Shown piece after piece: positions 7,902 to 16,910 of a stretch of 64,000 nt of DNA. Where the stretch lies: NCBI RefSeq assembly GCF_020164745.1, contig NZ_JAIUGV010000003.1:62001-126000 (forward strand), given 5' to 3'. Every line of letters begins with the position of its first letter. Within the stretch, counting starts at the first letter, position 1. The notes below the pieces were generated by a model. The model saw only the letters and a list, made by a program, of their open reading frames with translations, was not told the DNA's origin and did not search any database. Source of the stretch: Mesorhizobium sp. ES1-4 (GTDB lineage Bacteria; Pseudomonadota; Alphaproteobacteria; Rhizobiales; Rhizobiaceae). A program made the position numbers and the translations under genes.

Positions 7902-9320
7902 ATGCGTTACAGCAGGGACATGCGTGGCTACGGAGCCAATCCGCCGGATCCGAAATGGCCTGGCGGCGCACATGTCGCCGTGCAGTTCGTCGTCAACTAC
8001 GAGGAGGGCGGCGAGAACTGCGTGCTCCATGGCGACAAGGCTTCGGAAGCCTTCCTGTCTGAAATCGTCGGCGCAGCACCCTGGGTCGGCCAGCGCCACT
8101 GGAACATGGAATCGATCTACGAATACGGGGCGCGGGCCGGCTTCTGGCGGCTGCTGCGTCTGTTCAGCGAAGAGCAAGTGCCCGTGACCTGCTACGGTGT
8201 CGCCACGGCGCTCGCCCGCTCACCCGACCAGGTCGCGGCCATGCAGGAAGCCGGCTGGGAGATCGCCTCGCACGGGCTGAGATGGATCGACTACCGCGAC
8301 CACGGCGCCGAGGACGAGCGCGCCGACCTGGAAGCGGCGATCAAGCTGCACTACGAGGTGACCGGCCAGCGCCCGACGGGGTGGTATACGGGCCGCACAT
8401 CGGTCAACACGGTCCGGCTGGTGGCGGAGGAAGGCGGGTTCGACTACGTCTCGGACACCTATGACGACGAGCTGCCCTACTGGTTCGAGCATGAGCACGG
8501 CACGCAGCTCATCATCCCCTACACGCTCGACGCCAACGACATGCGCTTTGCCACGCCGCAAGGCTTCAACTCGGGCGACCAGTTCTTCGCCTATCTGAAG
8601 GACAGTTTTGATACGCTCTATGCCGAGGGCAAGGCAGGCAGGCCGCGCATGATGAACGTCGGGCTGCACTGCCGCCTCGTCGGGCGACCGGGCCGGGTGG
8701 CGGCGCTGAAGCGCTTCGTCGATTATGTCAAATCACACGACAAGGTCTGGCTGGCGCGGCGCATCGACATTGCCCGCCACTGGCAGGAGAACCATCCTTA
8801 CAGGCCGGCGGCACTCCGACCATCGAAGATGGAATTCGAGACCTTCGTTCACACCTTCGGCGGCGTTTTCGAACATTCACCCTGGATTGCCGAGCGGGCC
8901 TACGAGCTGGAGCTCGGCCCGGCGCACGACACGGCGGGGGGCCTGCACAATGCGCTCTGCCGCATCTTCCGTTCCGCCAGCGAGACCGAGCGGCTCGGCG
9001 TGCTCAACGCCCATCCCGACCTGGCCGGCAAGCTGGCCAAGGCCAAGCGGCTGACGGCGGAATCGACCAGGGAACAGGCTTCCGCCGGCCTCGACGCGCT
9101 GACCGACAAGGAACGCGAATTGTTCTCCAAGCTCAACGCCGCCTACGTCACCACCTTCGGCTTCCCCTTCATCATCGCGGTGAAGGGCAAGACAAAGGAG
9201 GAAATCCTCGCCGAATTCGAAGCCCGCATCGGCAACAGCCGCAGCGTCGAACTCGAAACCGCCTGCAAACAGGTCGAGCGCATCGCGCTGCTGCGCCTCA
9301 AGGACATGCTCCCACAATAG
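7902..9320 (+). CDS. puuE: Bifunctional allantoinase (PuuE type) / OHCU decarboxylase fusion
   Basis: Residues 1 to about 300 form a PuuE-type, metal-independent allantoinase of the polysaccharide deacetylase fold (AVQFVVNYEEGGE, YEYGARAGFWRLLR, EIASHGLRWIDY), which opens allantoin to allantoate. From about residue 308 to 472 the protein is an OHCU decarboxylase (UraD), with the HPDLAGKLA and STREQASAGLD motifs that hold the catalytic His and Glu. The fused enzyme would catalyse two consecutive steps, OHCU to (S)-allantoin to allantoate. The ATG at 7902 is chosen because GGAGGGA sits just upstream; an in-frame ATG at 7839 has poorer coding character. It is the first gene of the rightward purine operon. 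Confidence 0.93.
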   Translation: MRYSRDMRGYGANPPDPKWPGGAHVAVQFVVNYEEGGENCVLHGDKASEAFLSEIVGAAPWVGQRHWNMESIYEYGARAGFWRLLRLFSEEQVPVTCYGVATALARSPDQVAAMQEAGWEIASHGLRWIDYRDHGAEDERADLEAAIKLHYEVTGQRPTGWYTGRTSVNTVRLVAEEGGFDYVSDTYDDELPYWFEHEHGTQLIIPYTLDANDMRFATPQGFNSGDQFFAYLKDSFDTLYAEGKAGRPRMMNVGLHCRLVGRPGRVAALKRFVDYVKSHDKVWLARRIDIARHWQENHPYRPAALRPSKMEFETFVHTFGGVFEHSPWIAERAYELELGPAHDTAGGLHNALCRIFRSASETERLGVLNAHPDLAGKLAKAKRLTAESTREQASAGLDALTDKERELFSKLNAAYVTTFGFPFIIAVKGKTKEEILAEFEARIGNSRSVELETACKQVERIALLRLKDMLPQ

Positions 9321-9331
9321 GTTTGAACCCC

Positions 9332-10195
9332 ATGGATACGATCAGGATGCCCGAGCGCACCTATTATGCCCCACATGGCGGCCATTCCGGCCAGAGCGAG
9401 CTTCTGACCGGCCGCGCCGTCTTCACCGAGGCCTATGCCGTCATTCCCAAGGGCGTGATGCAGGATATCGTCACCAGCGCCTTGCCGTTCTGGGACAAGA
9501 CCCGCGTCTGGATCCTGTCGCGGCCGCTGTCCGGCTTCGCCGAGACGTTTTCGCAATACATCGTCGAGGTCGCGCCCGGTGGCGGCAGCGATCGGCCGGA
9601 GCCCGATGCCGGCGCCGAAGGCGCCCTGTTCGTGGTCGAGGGCGAACTCACGGTTCTGCTCGACGGCAAGAAGCATAGCTTGAGCCCCGGCGGCTTTGCT
9701 TTCCTGCCGCCGGCCAGCGGCTGGACGGTTCGCAACGAAGGCAGGACGGCTGTCCGCTTCCACTGGATACGCAAGGCTTATGAGGCGGTCGACGGCCTCG
9801 ATATCCCCGAGGCCTTCTTCACCGACGAACAGGAGATCGCGCCGACGCCGATGCCGGGCACCGAGGGCCGCTGGGCAACCACGCGGTTCGTCGATCCGGC
9901 CGATTTGCGCCACGACATGCATATGACCATCGTCACGCTGGAGCCCGGCGCGGTCATTCCTTTCGCCGAGACGCATGTCATGGAACACGGGCTCTATGTG
10001 CTCGAAGGCAAGGCGGTCTATCGGCTCAACCAGGACTGGGTCGAGGTCGAGGCGGGCGACTATATGTGGCTGCGCGCCTTCTGCCCGCAGGCCTGCTATG
10101 CCGGCGGCCCCGGCAAATTCCGCTATCTGCTCTACAAGGACGTCAACCGGCACGCCAAGCTCGGCGGGGCTGATATCGGCGGTCGCGCGCGGTGA
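9332..10195 (+). CDS. allE: (S)-ureidoglycine aminohydrolase (bicupin)
   Basis: Converts (S)-ureidoglycine to (S)-ureidoglycolate with release of ammonia. The roughly 287-residue protein has two cupin halves: the first around GALFVVEGELTVLLDGK, the second around VIPFAETHVMEHGLYVLEG, which carries the metal-binding His/Glu set. The terminal YMWLRAFCPQACYAGG is typical of YlbA/AllE. The ATG at 9332 is preferred over a TTG at 9323. It follows the allantoinase fusion by 11 bases and overlaps allA by four bases. Its substrate would come from an allantoate amidohydrolase that is not encoded in this window. Confidence 0.9.
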   Translation: MDTIRMPERTYYAPHGGHSGQSELLTGRAVFTEAYAVIPKGVMQDIVTSALPFWDKTRVWILSRPLSGFAETFSQYIVEVAPGGGSDRPEPDAGAEGALFVVEGELTVLLDGKKHSLSPGGFAFLPPASGWTVRNEGRTAVRFHWIRKAYEAVDGLDIPEAFFTDEQEIAPTPMPGTEGRWATTRFVDPADLRHDMHMTIVTLEPGAVIPFAETHVMEHGLYVLEGKAVYRLNQDWVEVEAGDYMWLRAFCPQACYAGGPGKFRYLLYKDVNRHAKLGGADIGGRAR

Positions 10196-10698
10196 CCCGC
10201 ATCGTCGCGCGGCCGCTGACCCGTGAGGCGTTTGCCGAATTCGGCGACGTCATCGACATGGGCGGCGACAATCACTATCCGATCAATGGCGGCAAGGCAG
10301 AGCGCTACCACGATTTGGCCACTGCGCAAGCAACAGGGCCGAATGCCCGCGTGCTGATCTCGATGGTGCGCGGCACCCCTTACGAGCTGCCGCTGAAGCT
10401 GACCATGGTCGAGCGTCATCCCTTGGGCAGCCAGGCCTTCATCCCGCTGTCGCCGCGTCCGTTCCTGGTCGTGGTCTGCCATGACGGCAAGGAGGGGCCG
10501 GGCGAGCCGCATGCCTTCATCACCGCACCGGGACAAGGCATCAACTATTCCCGCAACCTCTGGCATGGCGTGCTGACGCCGCTCGGCGAGGCACAGGACT
10601 TCCTGATCGTCGACCGCGGCGGCGACGGCTCCAACCTCGAGGAATTCCATTTCTCGCACGCCTACGAGATCCACCTCCCCGACGAGAGCTTTTCATGA
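10192..10698 (+). CDS. allA: Ureidoglycolate lyase
   Basis: Splits (S)-ureidoglycolate into glyoxylate and urea, the last carbon-releasing step of the allantoin pathway. The 168-residue protein shows the family's N-terminal ARPLTREAFAEFGDVIDM, VERHPLGSQAFIPL in the middle and INYSRNLWHGVLTPL near residue 118. It starts with GTG inside the end of allE (GTGA overlap) and itself overlaps the next gene (ATGA). That coupling supports one polycistronic transcript from the allantoinase fusion through the deaminase. Confidence 0.93.
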   Translation: MTRIVARPLTREAFAEFGDVIDMGGDNHYPINGGKAERYHDLATAQATGPNARVLISMVRGTPYELPLKLTMVERHPLGSQAFIPLSPRPFLVVVCHDGKEGPGEPHAFITAPGQGINYSRNLWHGVLTPLGEAQDFLIVDRGGDGSNLEEFHFSHAYEIHLPDESFS

Positions 10699-11288
10699 CC
10701 GAAATTTCGCTGATCGACCGCCTGCTCGACGTCATCGAGCACGACATCGTGCCGAAGACACAAGAAGGCGTCGCCCATGGCAACAAGCTGTTCGGCGCGG
10801 CGATCCTGCGCAAGGACGACCATTCGCTGGTACTGGCCGAGACCAACAACGAGATGGAGAACCCGCTCTGGCATGGCGAGGTGCATTGCCTGAAGCGTTT
10901 TTACGAGATGCCCAAGGCCGAACGTGTCGACACGAAAGACGCGATCTTCATCGCCACGCACGAGCCCTGTTCACTCTGCCTGTCGGCGATCACCTGGACC
11001 GGCTTCGACAATTTCTACTACCTGTTCAGCCACGAGGATTCCCGCGACAGTTTCGCCATCCCGCACGATCTCAAAATCCTGAAAGAGGTCTTCACCCTCG
11101 ACCCCGGCGGCTACAATGCCGAGAATGCCTATTGGAAGAGCTTTTCCATCCGCCGGCTGGTGCGGGCGCTGCCCGAGGCCGAACGCCGGCGGCTGGAAGC
11201 GCGCATCGGGACCATCTCGGCGCGCTACGACGAACTGTCCGGCGCCTACCAGGCGAGCAAGGCCGAGAACGACATCCCGCTGAACTGA
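10695..11288 (+). CDS. Cytidine/guanine deaminase-superfamily protein, likely base or nucleoside deaminase
   Basis: A zinc-dependent deaminase of the CDA fold, 197 residues. The catalytic set is readable: HGEVHCL near residue 60 (zinc ligand His plus proton-shuttling Glu) and EPCSLCLSAI near residue 95 (two Cys ligands). The C-terminal 80 residues, with YWKSFSIRRLVRALPEAER, are not a common CDA tail. It is the last gene of the purine operon, so a role in deaminating guanine or another N-heterocycle to feed xanthine dehydrogenase is attractive but is inference. Guanine deaminase of the GuaD type is the nearest known alternative. Confidence 0.75.
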   Translation: MTEISLIDRLLDVIEHDIVPKTQEGVAHGNKLFGAAILRKDDHSLVLAETNNEMENPLWHGEVHCLKRFYEMPKAERVDTKDAIFIATHEPCSLCLSAITWTGFDNFYYLFSHEDSRDSFAIPHDLKILKEVFTLDPGGYNAENAYWKSFSIRRLVRALPEAERRRLEARIGTISARYDELSGAYQASKAENDIPLN

Positions 11289-11372
11289 CGCGGATTGACC
11301 AGCCGAATTCGTTGGCTGGCCCACGACGAGGTCCCATGGACTTCATCATGTGGCGATGTTGGAGTTCGCCGC

Positions 11373-13358
11373 ATGAAAACTGTCACCGATTTCCCCCGCA
11401 AGGTCGTCGAATTTCCGGATATGGGCATCGTCATGCCCGATGGCTGTCGGCTGTCGGCGCGGGTGTGGATGCCGGAGGATGCCGGCGATGACCCGGTGCC
11501 GGCGATCCTCGAACACTTGCCCTACCGCAAGCGCGACGGCACGATCTTTCGCGATCAGCTGACGCATCCCTATTTCGCCGGCCATGGCTACGCCGCGATC
11601 CGCGTCGACATGCGCGGCAATGGCGATTCCGAAGGGCTGATGGACGACGAATATTCCGAGCAGGAACTGCAGGACGCCTGTGATGTCATCGCCTGGGCGG
11701 CGGCGCAGCCCTGGTGCAACGGCAATGTCGGCATGATGGGGATTTCCTGGGGCGGCTTCAATTGCCTGCAGGTGGCGGCCAAGCAGCCGCCGGCGCTCAA
11801 AGCGGTGATCAGCCTGTGCTCGACCGTCGACCGTTATGCCGACGACATCCACTACAAGGGCGGCTGCCTTTTGAACGAGAATTTTGGCTGGGCCTCGACC
11901 ATGCTGTCCTATTCGTCGAGGCCGCCGGACCCGCTGATCGCCGGCGACAACAGATGGCGCGACCTCTGGATGACCCGGCTGGAGAACCTGGCCTTCATGG
12001 CGCCGCTGTGGCTCGGCCACCAGCATCGCGACACCTATTGGAAGCGCGGTTCGATCTGCGAGGATTTCTCCGCCATCAAGGCAGCGGTGCTGTCGATCGG
12101 CGGCTGGCACGACGGCTACCGCAACACGATCTCGCACCTCGTGACCAACATTCAGGCGCCGGTCAAAGGCATCGTTGGTCCCTGGATTCACAAATACCCG
12201 CATTATGCCGGACCCAAGCCAGCCATCGGCTTCCTCCAGGAAGCCTTGCGCTGGTGGGATCGCTGGCTGAAAGGCGCCGAGACCGGCGTCGAGGCCGATC
12301 CCGACTACCGCGCCTATGTGATGGACAGCGTGCGTCCCGCCCGCTGGCATCCGGAGCGGCCCGGCCGCTGGGTAGCCGAGCAGAAGTGGCCGTCGTCCAA
12401 CATAACGACTGAAGCGATCGAACTCATTTCGGCAGACGCAGGGTCTACAACCGTGGCTTCGCCGCAGACCTGTGGACTTGCCGGCGGCGAATACTTTCCC
12501 TTCACCTTCGGGCCTGAATTGCCCGGCGACCAGCGCCCTGATGATGCGCTGTCGGGGTGTTTCGACCAGCCTGAGCTTACCAAGCCGATCGAGATCGTCG
12601 GCGCGCCGGAGCTCGAGATCCAGCTTGCCTCCGATCGGCCCCAGGCCAACATCGCGGTGCGCCTTTGCGACGTGCATCCCGACGGCGCCTCCGAGCTTAT
12701 TTCCTATGGCGTGCTCAACCTGACGCACCGCAACTCGCATGAATTCCCCGAGGCGTTGATCCCCGGGCAGACAGTTTCGGCGCGCGTCGTGCTCGATCAA
12801 TGCGCCTACCGCGTGCCGGCAGGCCACCGTCTGCGCGTCGCCGTTTCGACCGCCTACTGGCCCGCCATCTGGCCCTCGCCTGAGCCGGTACAACTGACCT
12901 TGTCGGCTGCCACGCTATCGGTGCCGCTGCGCCTGCTGGCGACAGGCAACGAAGCAGTCTTCGCCGAGCCGGAAGGTGCCGCGCCCTGGGCGACCGAGAC
13001 GGTTCGGCCCGCCAATTCCGAACGCCATGTCGACCGCGACGAAAAGACCGGAATTGTCACGCTTTCGATAACGGACGACTTCGGCGAAGTGCGCGATCTC
13101 GACCACGGCCTGGTCAACGGCAGCATTGTGCGCGAGACCTGGACGATCCATCCTGACGATCCCCTGTCGGCCTCTGGGAAAACACACTGGACGCAAACCC
13201 TGTCGCGAAATGGATGGTCGGTCCGTACCGAGACATGGGCGCGCATGCGGTCGGACGCGCAAAATTTCATCATCAGCGCCAGAATCGAGGCCTATGAGGG
13301 CGAAAAACTCGTCTTCGAGCGCGATTTCGACGAGAATGTCCCGCGCGCGCTTGTTTGA
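11373..13358 (+). CDS. CocE/NonD-family hydrolase (X-Pro dipeptidyl-peptidase fold)
   Basis: An alpha/beta hydrolase of the cocaine esterase/glutaryl-acylase group, about 661 residues. The nucleophile elbow is GISWGGF; GGWHDGY and GPWIHKYPHY fit the usual Asp and His positions. A C-terminal jelly-roll domain (about residues 400-560) starts after the repeated PERPGRW region and includes GHRLRVAVSTAYWP. The ATG at 11373 follows a TTGGAG sequence; an in-frame start at 11295 is possible but weaker. It lies between the purine operon and a peptide-type ABC transporter, so it may cleave a peptide or amide taken up by that transporter. No export signal is obvious. Confidence 0.85.
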   Translation: MKTVTDFPRKVVEFPDMGIVMPDGCRLSARVWMPEDAGDDPVPAILEHLPYRKRDGTIFRDQLTHPYFAGHGYAAIRVDMRGNGDSEGLMDDEYSEQELQDACDVIAWAAAQPWCNGNVGMMGISWGGFNCLQVAAKQPPALKAVISLCSTVDRYADDIHYKGGCLLNENFGWASTMLSYSSRPPDPLIAGDNRWRDLWMTRLENLAFMAPLWLGHQHRDTYWKRGSICEDFSAIKAAVLSIGGWHDGYRNTISHLVTNIQAPVKGIVGPWIHKYPHYAGPKPAIGFLQEALRWWDRWLKGAETGVEADPDYRAYVMDSVRPARWHPERPGRWVAEQKWPSSNITTEAIELISADAGSTTVASPQTCGLAGGEYFPFTFGPELPGDQRPDDALSGCFDQPELTKPIEIVGAPELEIQLASDRPQANIAVRLCDVHPDGASELISYGVLNLTHRNSHEFPEALIPGQTVSARVVLDQCAYRVPAGHRLRVAVSTAYWPAIWPSPEPVQLTLSAATLSVPLRLLATGNEAVFAEPEGAAPWATETVRPANSERHVDRDEKTGIVTLSITDDFGEVRDLDHGLVNGSIVRETWTIHPDDPLSASGKTHWTQTLSRNGWSVRTETWARMRSDAQNFIISARIEAYEGEKLVFERDFDENVPRALV

Positions 13359-13512
13359 GTGCTGAAATCGTTGGTCCAAATACGACGTGCGATTTACGCC
13401 ACGGCATGTCGCATTCGGTCTTGCTTACCGCTTTCCCTTGCGGTCATTATTCCCTTTAATAAGAAGCAAGAAAATCGACCGCAGAGTCGACCCAACAGAG
13501 TGAGGAACTCAA

Positions 13513-15099
13513 ATGTCAAATGAACTGGAATTCCTTAGCCGGCGCGTCGCGTCCGGCAAACTGAGCCGTCGTGATTTCCTTGGCCGTGCGGCAGCGCTCG
13601 GCATCGCCGCGCCCTTCGCCAACGCATTGCTTTCGAGCGCGGCGCGGGCGGCAGGACCGGTCAAGGGCGGCACGCTGAAGGCCGGCCTGGTCGGCGGCGA
13701 ATCCACCAACAGCCTCGATCCGGCGCTGATGATGACGCAGGTTCCGTTCGCCTTCGGCAAGTGCTGGGGCGAAATGATCGTCGAGCTGTCGCCGGAAGGC
13801 AAGCTTGAGAACCGCATCGCCGAGGACATCGGCTCGTCCAAGGACGCCAAGGTGTGGACGCTGAAGATTCGTGACGGCGTCGAATTCCACAACGGCAAGA
13901 CGGTGACCGCCGAGGACGTGGCCGCCACGCTCGAACGCCATTCGGACGAGAAATCGAAATCCGGCGCGCTCGGCTACATGAAGGGCATCGACACCATCAA
14001 GGCCAGCGGCAAGGAAGTGGTGCTGACGCTGAAGGAGGCCAATGCCGATCTTCCCTACCTGCTCAGCGATTATCACCTGATCGTCCAGCCCAATGGCGGC
14101 AAGGACAAGCCCGATGCCGGCATCTCGGCAGGACCATACGTGGTCAAGACCAACGAGCCCGGCGTGCGCCATGGTGGCGAACGCTTCGCCAATTACTGGC
14201 AGGGCGACAAGATGGGCCATGCCGACCAGATCGAGGTCATCGTCATCAACGACGCCACCGCCCGCACGGCGGCGCTGCAGGGCGGCCAGGTCAACATGAT
14301 CAACCGCGTCGAGCCGAAGATCGTCGACCTGATCAAGCGCGTTCCGGGCGTCACCATCCGCAATCATGCCGGCCCCGGCCACTACGTGTTCATCATGCAT
14401 TGCAACACGGCGCCGTTCGACAACAACGACCTCAGGATGGCGCTGAAGCTGGCGATCGACCGCGAGGAGATGCTGAACAAGGTGCTGCGCGGCTACGGGT
14501 CGCTCGGCAACGACTTCCCGATCAACGCGTCCTATCCGCTGTTCACCGAGATCGAGCAGCGCAAGTACGACCCCGACAAGGCCAAGTTCCACTACAAGAA
14601 GTCGGGTCACGACGGCACCGTGCTGCTCAGGACCTCGGACGTGGCCTTCCCGGGCGCTGTCGATGCGTCCCAGCTCTTCCAGCAGAGCGCGGCCAAGGCC
14701 GGCATCAAGATCGAGCTCAAGCGCGAGCCTGGCGACGGCTACTGGAACGAGGTCTGGAACAAGCAGCCGTTCTGCGCCTCCTACTGGGGCGGCCGCTCGA
14801 CCCAGGACCAGATGTATTCGACCGCTTATCTGTCGACCGCGGATTGGAATGACACGCGTTTCAAGCGCCCGGACTTCGACAAGCTGGTGCTGGCGGCGCG
14901 CGCCGAACTCGATGAGGCCAAGCGCAAGCAGATGTACCACGACATGGCTGTCATGGTGCGCGACGAAGGCGGCCTGATCCTGCCGATGTTCAACCAGTTC
15001 ATCGACGCGACCGGCGCCAAGGTCGAAGGCTGGGTGGACGACCCGCATCAGGAGCTCATGAACGGCTACGCCCTGGCGAAGTGCTGGCTGCAGGCCTGA
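13513..15099 (+). CDS. ABC transporter substrate-binding protein, family 5 (peptide type), Tat-exported
   Basis: Periplasmic binding protein of the DppA/OppA family (528 residues). A twin-arginine signal is clear: LSRRDFLGRAAALG with the arginines at residues 19-20, followed by a hydrophobic stretch and ARAA. The mature part has ESTNSLDPALMMTQ, RDGVEFHNGKTVTAEDVAATLERH and NDLRMALKLAIDREEML, all typical of SBP_bac_5. It precedes two permease genes and a double ATPase and has a close paralog after them (18688-20277). Peptides or opine-like compounds are the usual ligands of this family; the real ligand is not known. Confidence 0.93.
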   Translation: MSNELEFLSRRVASGKLSRRDFLGRAAALGIAAPFANALLSSAARAAGPVKGGTLKAGLVGGESTNSLDPALMMTQVPFAFGKCWGEMIVELSPEGKLENRIAEDIGSSKDAKVWTLKIRDGVEFHNGKTVTAEDVAATLERHSDEKSKSGALGYMKGIDTIKASGKEVVLTLKEANADLPYLLSDYHLIVQPNGGKDKPDAGISAGPYVVKTNEPGVRHGGERFANYWQGDKMGHADQIEVIVINDATARTAALQGGQVNMINRVEPKIVDLIKRVPGVTIRNHAGPGHYVFIMHCNTAPFDNNDLRMALKLAIDREEMLNKVLRGYGSLGNDFPINASYPLFTEIEQRKYDPDKAKFHYKKSGHDGTVLLRTSDVAFPGAVDASQLFQQSAAKAGIKIELKREPGDGYWNEVWNKQPFCASYWGGRSTQDQMYSTAYLSTADWNDTRFKRPDFDKLVLAARAELDEAKRKQMYHDMAVMVRDEGGLILPMFNQFIDATGAKVEGWVDDPHQELMNGYALAKCWLQA

Positions 15100-15115
15100 G
15101 TTCGGCTTTGCAGAG

Positions 15116-16075
15116 ATGTCTTCACCTATCCTGAAACTAATTGCCCAGCGCATTGCGCTGGGCATCATCCTTCTTTTGGCCATATCGGTCCTGATCTTCG
15201 CCGGCACGCAGATTCTGCCCGGCGACGTCGCGCAAGCCATCCTGGGACAATCGGCGACCCCGGAGTCGCTCGCCAATCTGCGCGAGCAGCTTGGGCTCAA
15301 CGACCCGGCCTATATCAGGTATTTCCATTGGCTCGGCGGCGTGCTGACCGGTGACCTCGGCACCGCGATGTCGAGCGGCCAGGACATAGCAACCTCGATC
15401 AAGGGCAGGCTGTGGAACACGCTGTTCCTCGCTTTCTGGGCGGCGATCGTGGCCGTGCCGCTGGCGATAGCGCTCGGTCTGACCGCCGTGCGCTACCGCA
15501 ATGGCTGGGTCGACAAGCTTATCTCCGGCCTGGCGCTCGCCTCGACCTCCTTCCCGGAATTCTTCATCGGTTATCTCCTGGTCTATTTCTTCGCCGTGAA
15601 ATGGCAGATCTTCCCCGCCATCTCCACCGTCTATGAGGGCATGCCATTCGGCGAACGCATGCAGGCCATCGCGCTGCCGGCCACGGCGCTGACACTGGTG
15701 GTGCTCGCCCACATGATGCGCATGACCCGCGCGGCGATCCTCAACGTCATGCAGTCGGCTTATGTCGAGACCGCGGAACTCAAGGGGCTTTCAGCCTTCT
15801 CCGTCATCCGCAAACATGCCTTCCCGAACGCGATCGCGCCGATCATCAATGTCGTCATGCTGAACCTCGCCTACCTCATCGTCGGCGTGGTCGTGGTCGA
15901 GGTCATCTTCGTCTATCCGGGCATGGGACAGTATCTGGTCGACCACGTCACCAAGCGCGACGTGCCCGTGGTGCAGGCGGTCGGCCTGATCTTCGCCGCC
16001 GTCTACATCAGCCTCAACATCATCGCGGACATAGCGGCGATCGTCGCCAATCCGCGTCTCAGACATCCAAAGTGA
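15116..16075 (+). CDS. ABC transporter permease, DppB type
   Basis: Inner-membrane permease of the peptide/nickel class, 319 residues, with an N-terminal helix (LIAQRIALGIILLLAISVLI) and five further hydrophobic segments. GQSATPESLANLREQLGLNDP after the first helix and the cytoplasmic coupling loop around ETAELKGLSAFSVIRKHAFPNA are family hallmarks. It starts 16 bases after the binding-protein gene and precedes the DppC-type partner by 10 bases. Confidence 0.93.
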   Translation: MSSPILKLIAQRIALGIILLLAISVLIFAGTQILPGDVAQAILGQSATPESLANLREQLGLNDPAYIRYFHWLGGVLTGDLGTAMSSGQDIATSIKGRLWNTLFLAFWAAIVAVPLAIALGLTAVRYRNGWVDKLISGLALASTSFPEFFIGYLLVYFFAVKWQIFPAISTVYEGMPFGERMQAIALPATALTLVVLAHMMRMTRAAILNVMQSAYVETAELKGLSAFSVIRKHAFPNAIAPIINVVMLNLAYLIVGVVVVEVIFVYPGMGQYLVDHVTKRDVPVVQAVGLIFAAVYISLNIIADIAAIVANPRLRHPK

Positions 16076-16085
16076 GGGGGCGGGC

Positions 16086-16910
16086 ATGCTCGATATAAAA
16101 CGCATTCCCATCCCCGCCTTGCTCGGCCTGGTGCTGACCGCCCTGTTCGTGCTCGCGGCAATCCTCGCACCGTGGATTTCGCCGCACGACAATGCCGAAA
16201 TCGTCGGCGATGTCTGGGAACCGATGTCGGCGGCGCATTGGCTGGGCACCGACAATCTCGGCCGCGATCTGCTGTCGCGCATGATCTTCGGCGCCCGCAT
16301 CACCTTGTTCATCGCCGTGCTTGCCACCGCGCTGTCGTTCTCGCTCGGCGCCATACTGGGCTTTTCGGCCGCGGTGTTCGGCGGCTGGTTCGATACGATC
16401 TTGTCGCGCCTCGTCGATCTCCTGATGTCGATCCCGACACTGATCATGGCCCTGGTCGTGCTGTCGGTTCTGCCGACCAATTTGGTGACACTGATCCTGG
16501 TGATGGGCATCCTCGATTCGACGCGCGTCTATCGCCTGGCGCGTGCGGTCGCCGTCGACATCAACGTCATGGACTATGTCGAGGCCGCCAAGCTGCGCGG
16601 CGAAGGCAGCGCCTGGATCATCTTCCGCGAAATCCTGCCGAATGCGCTGTCGCCGCTGGTCTCGGAGCTCGGCCTGCGCTTCATCTACGCGGTGCTGTTC
16701 CTGTCGACGCTGTCCTTCCTCGGCCTCGGCGTGCAACCGCCAGACGCCGACTGGGGCGGCATGGTCAAGGAAAACAAGGACGGCATCGTCTTCGGCATCG
16801 CCGCCGCGCTTATTCCCGCGGCCGCGATCGCGGCCCTGGCAATTTCCGTCAATCTCGTTGCCGACTGGGTGCTGAACCGCACGACAAGCCTGAAGGGAGG
16901 ACGCGGCTGA
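16086..16910 (+). CDS. ABC transporter permease, DppC type
   Basis: Second permease of the same importer, 274 residues. After the first helix it has HWLGTDNLGRDLLSRMIFGAR, the DppC/OppC signature, and the EAA-like coupling loop EAAKLRGEGSAWIIFREILPNA near residue 165. The stop overlaps the ATG of the ATPase gene by one base (TGATG), so the genes are translationally coupled. Confidence 0.93.
   Translation: MLDIKRIPIPALLGLVLTALFVLAAILAPWISPHDNAEIVGDVWEPMSAAHWLGTDNLGRDLLSRMIFGARITLFIAVLATALSFSLGAILGFSAAVFGGWFDTILSRLVDLLMSIPTLIMALVVLSVLPTNLVTLILVMGILDSTRVYRLARAVAVDINVMDYVEAAKLRGEGSAWIIFREILPNALSPLVSELGLRFIYAVLFLSTLSFLGLGVQPPDADWGGMVKENKDGIVFGIAAALIPAAAIAALAISVNLVADWVLNRTTSLKGGRG

Noticed and set aside
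13359-13512. Specific promoter upstream of the first binding-protein gene
   Set aside because: The region is more AT-rich (CCCTTTAATAAG around 13452), but no pair of promoter boxes could be supported by eye.
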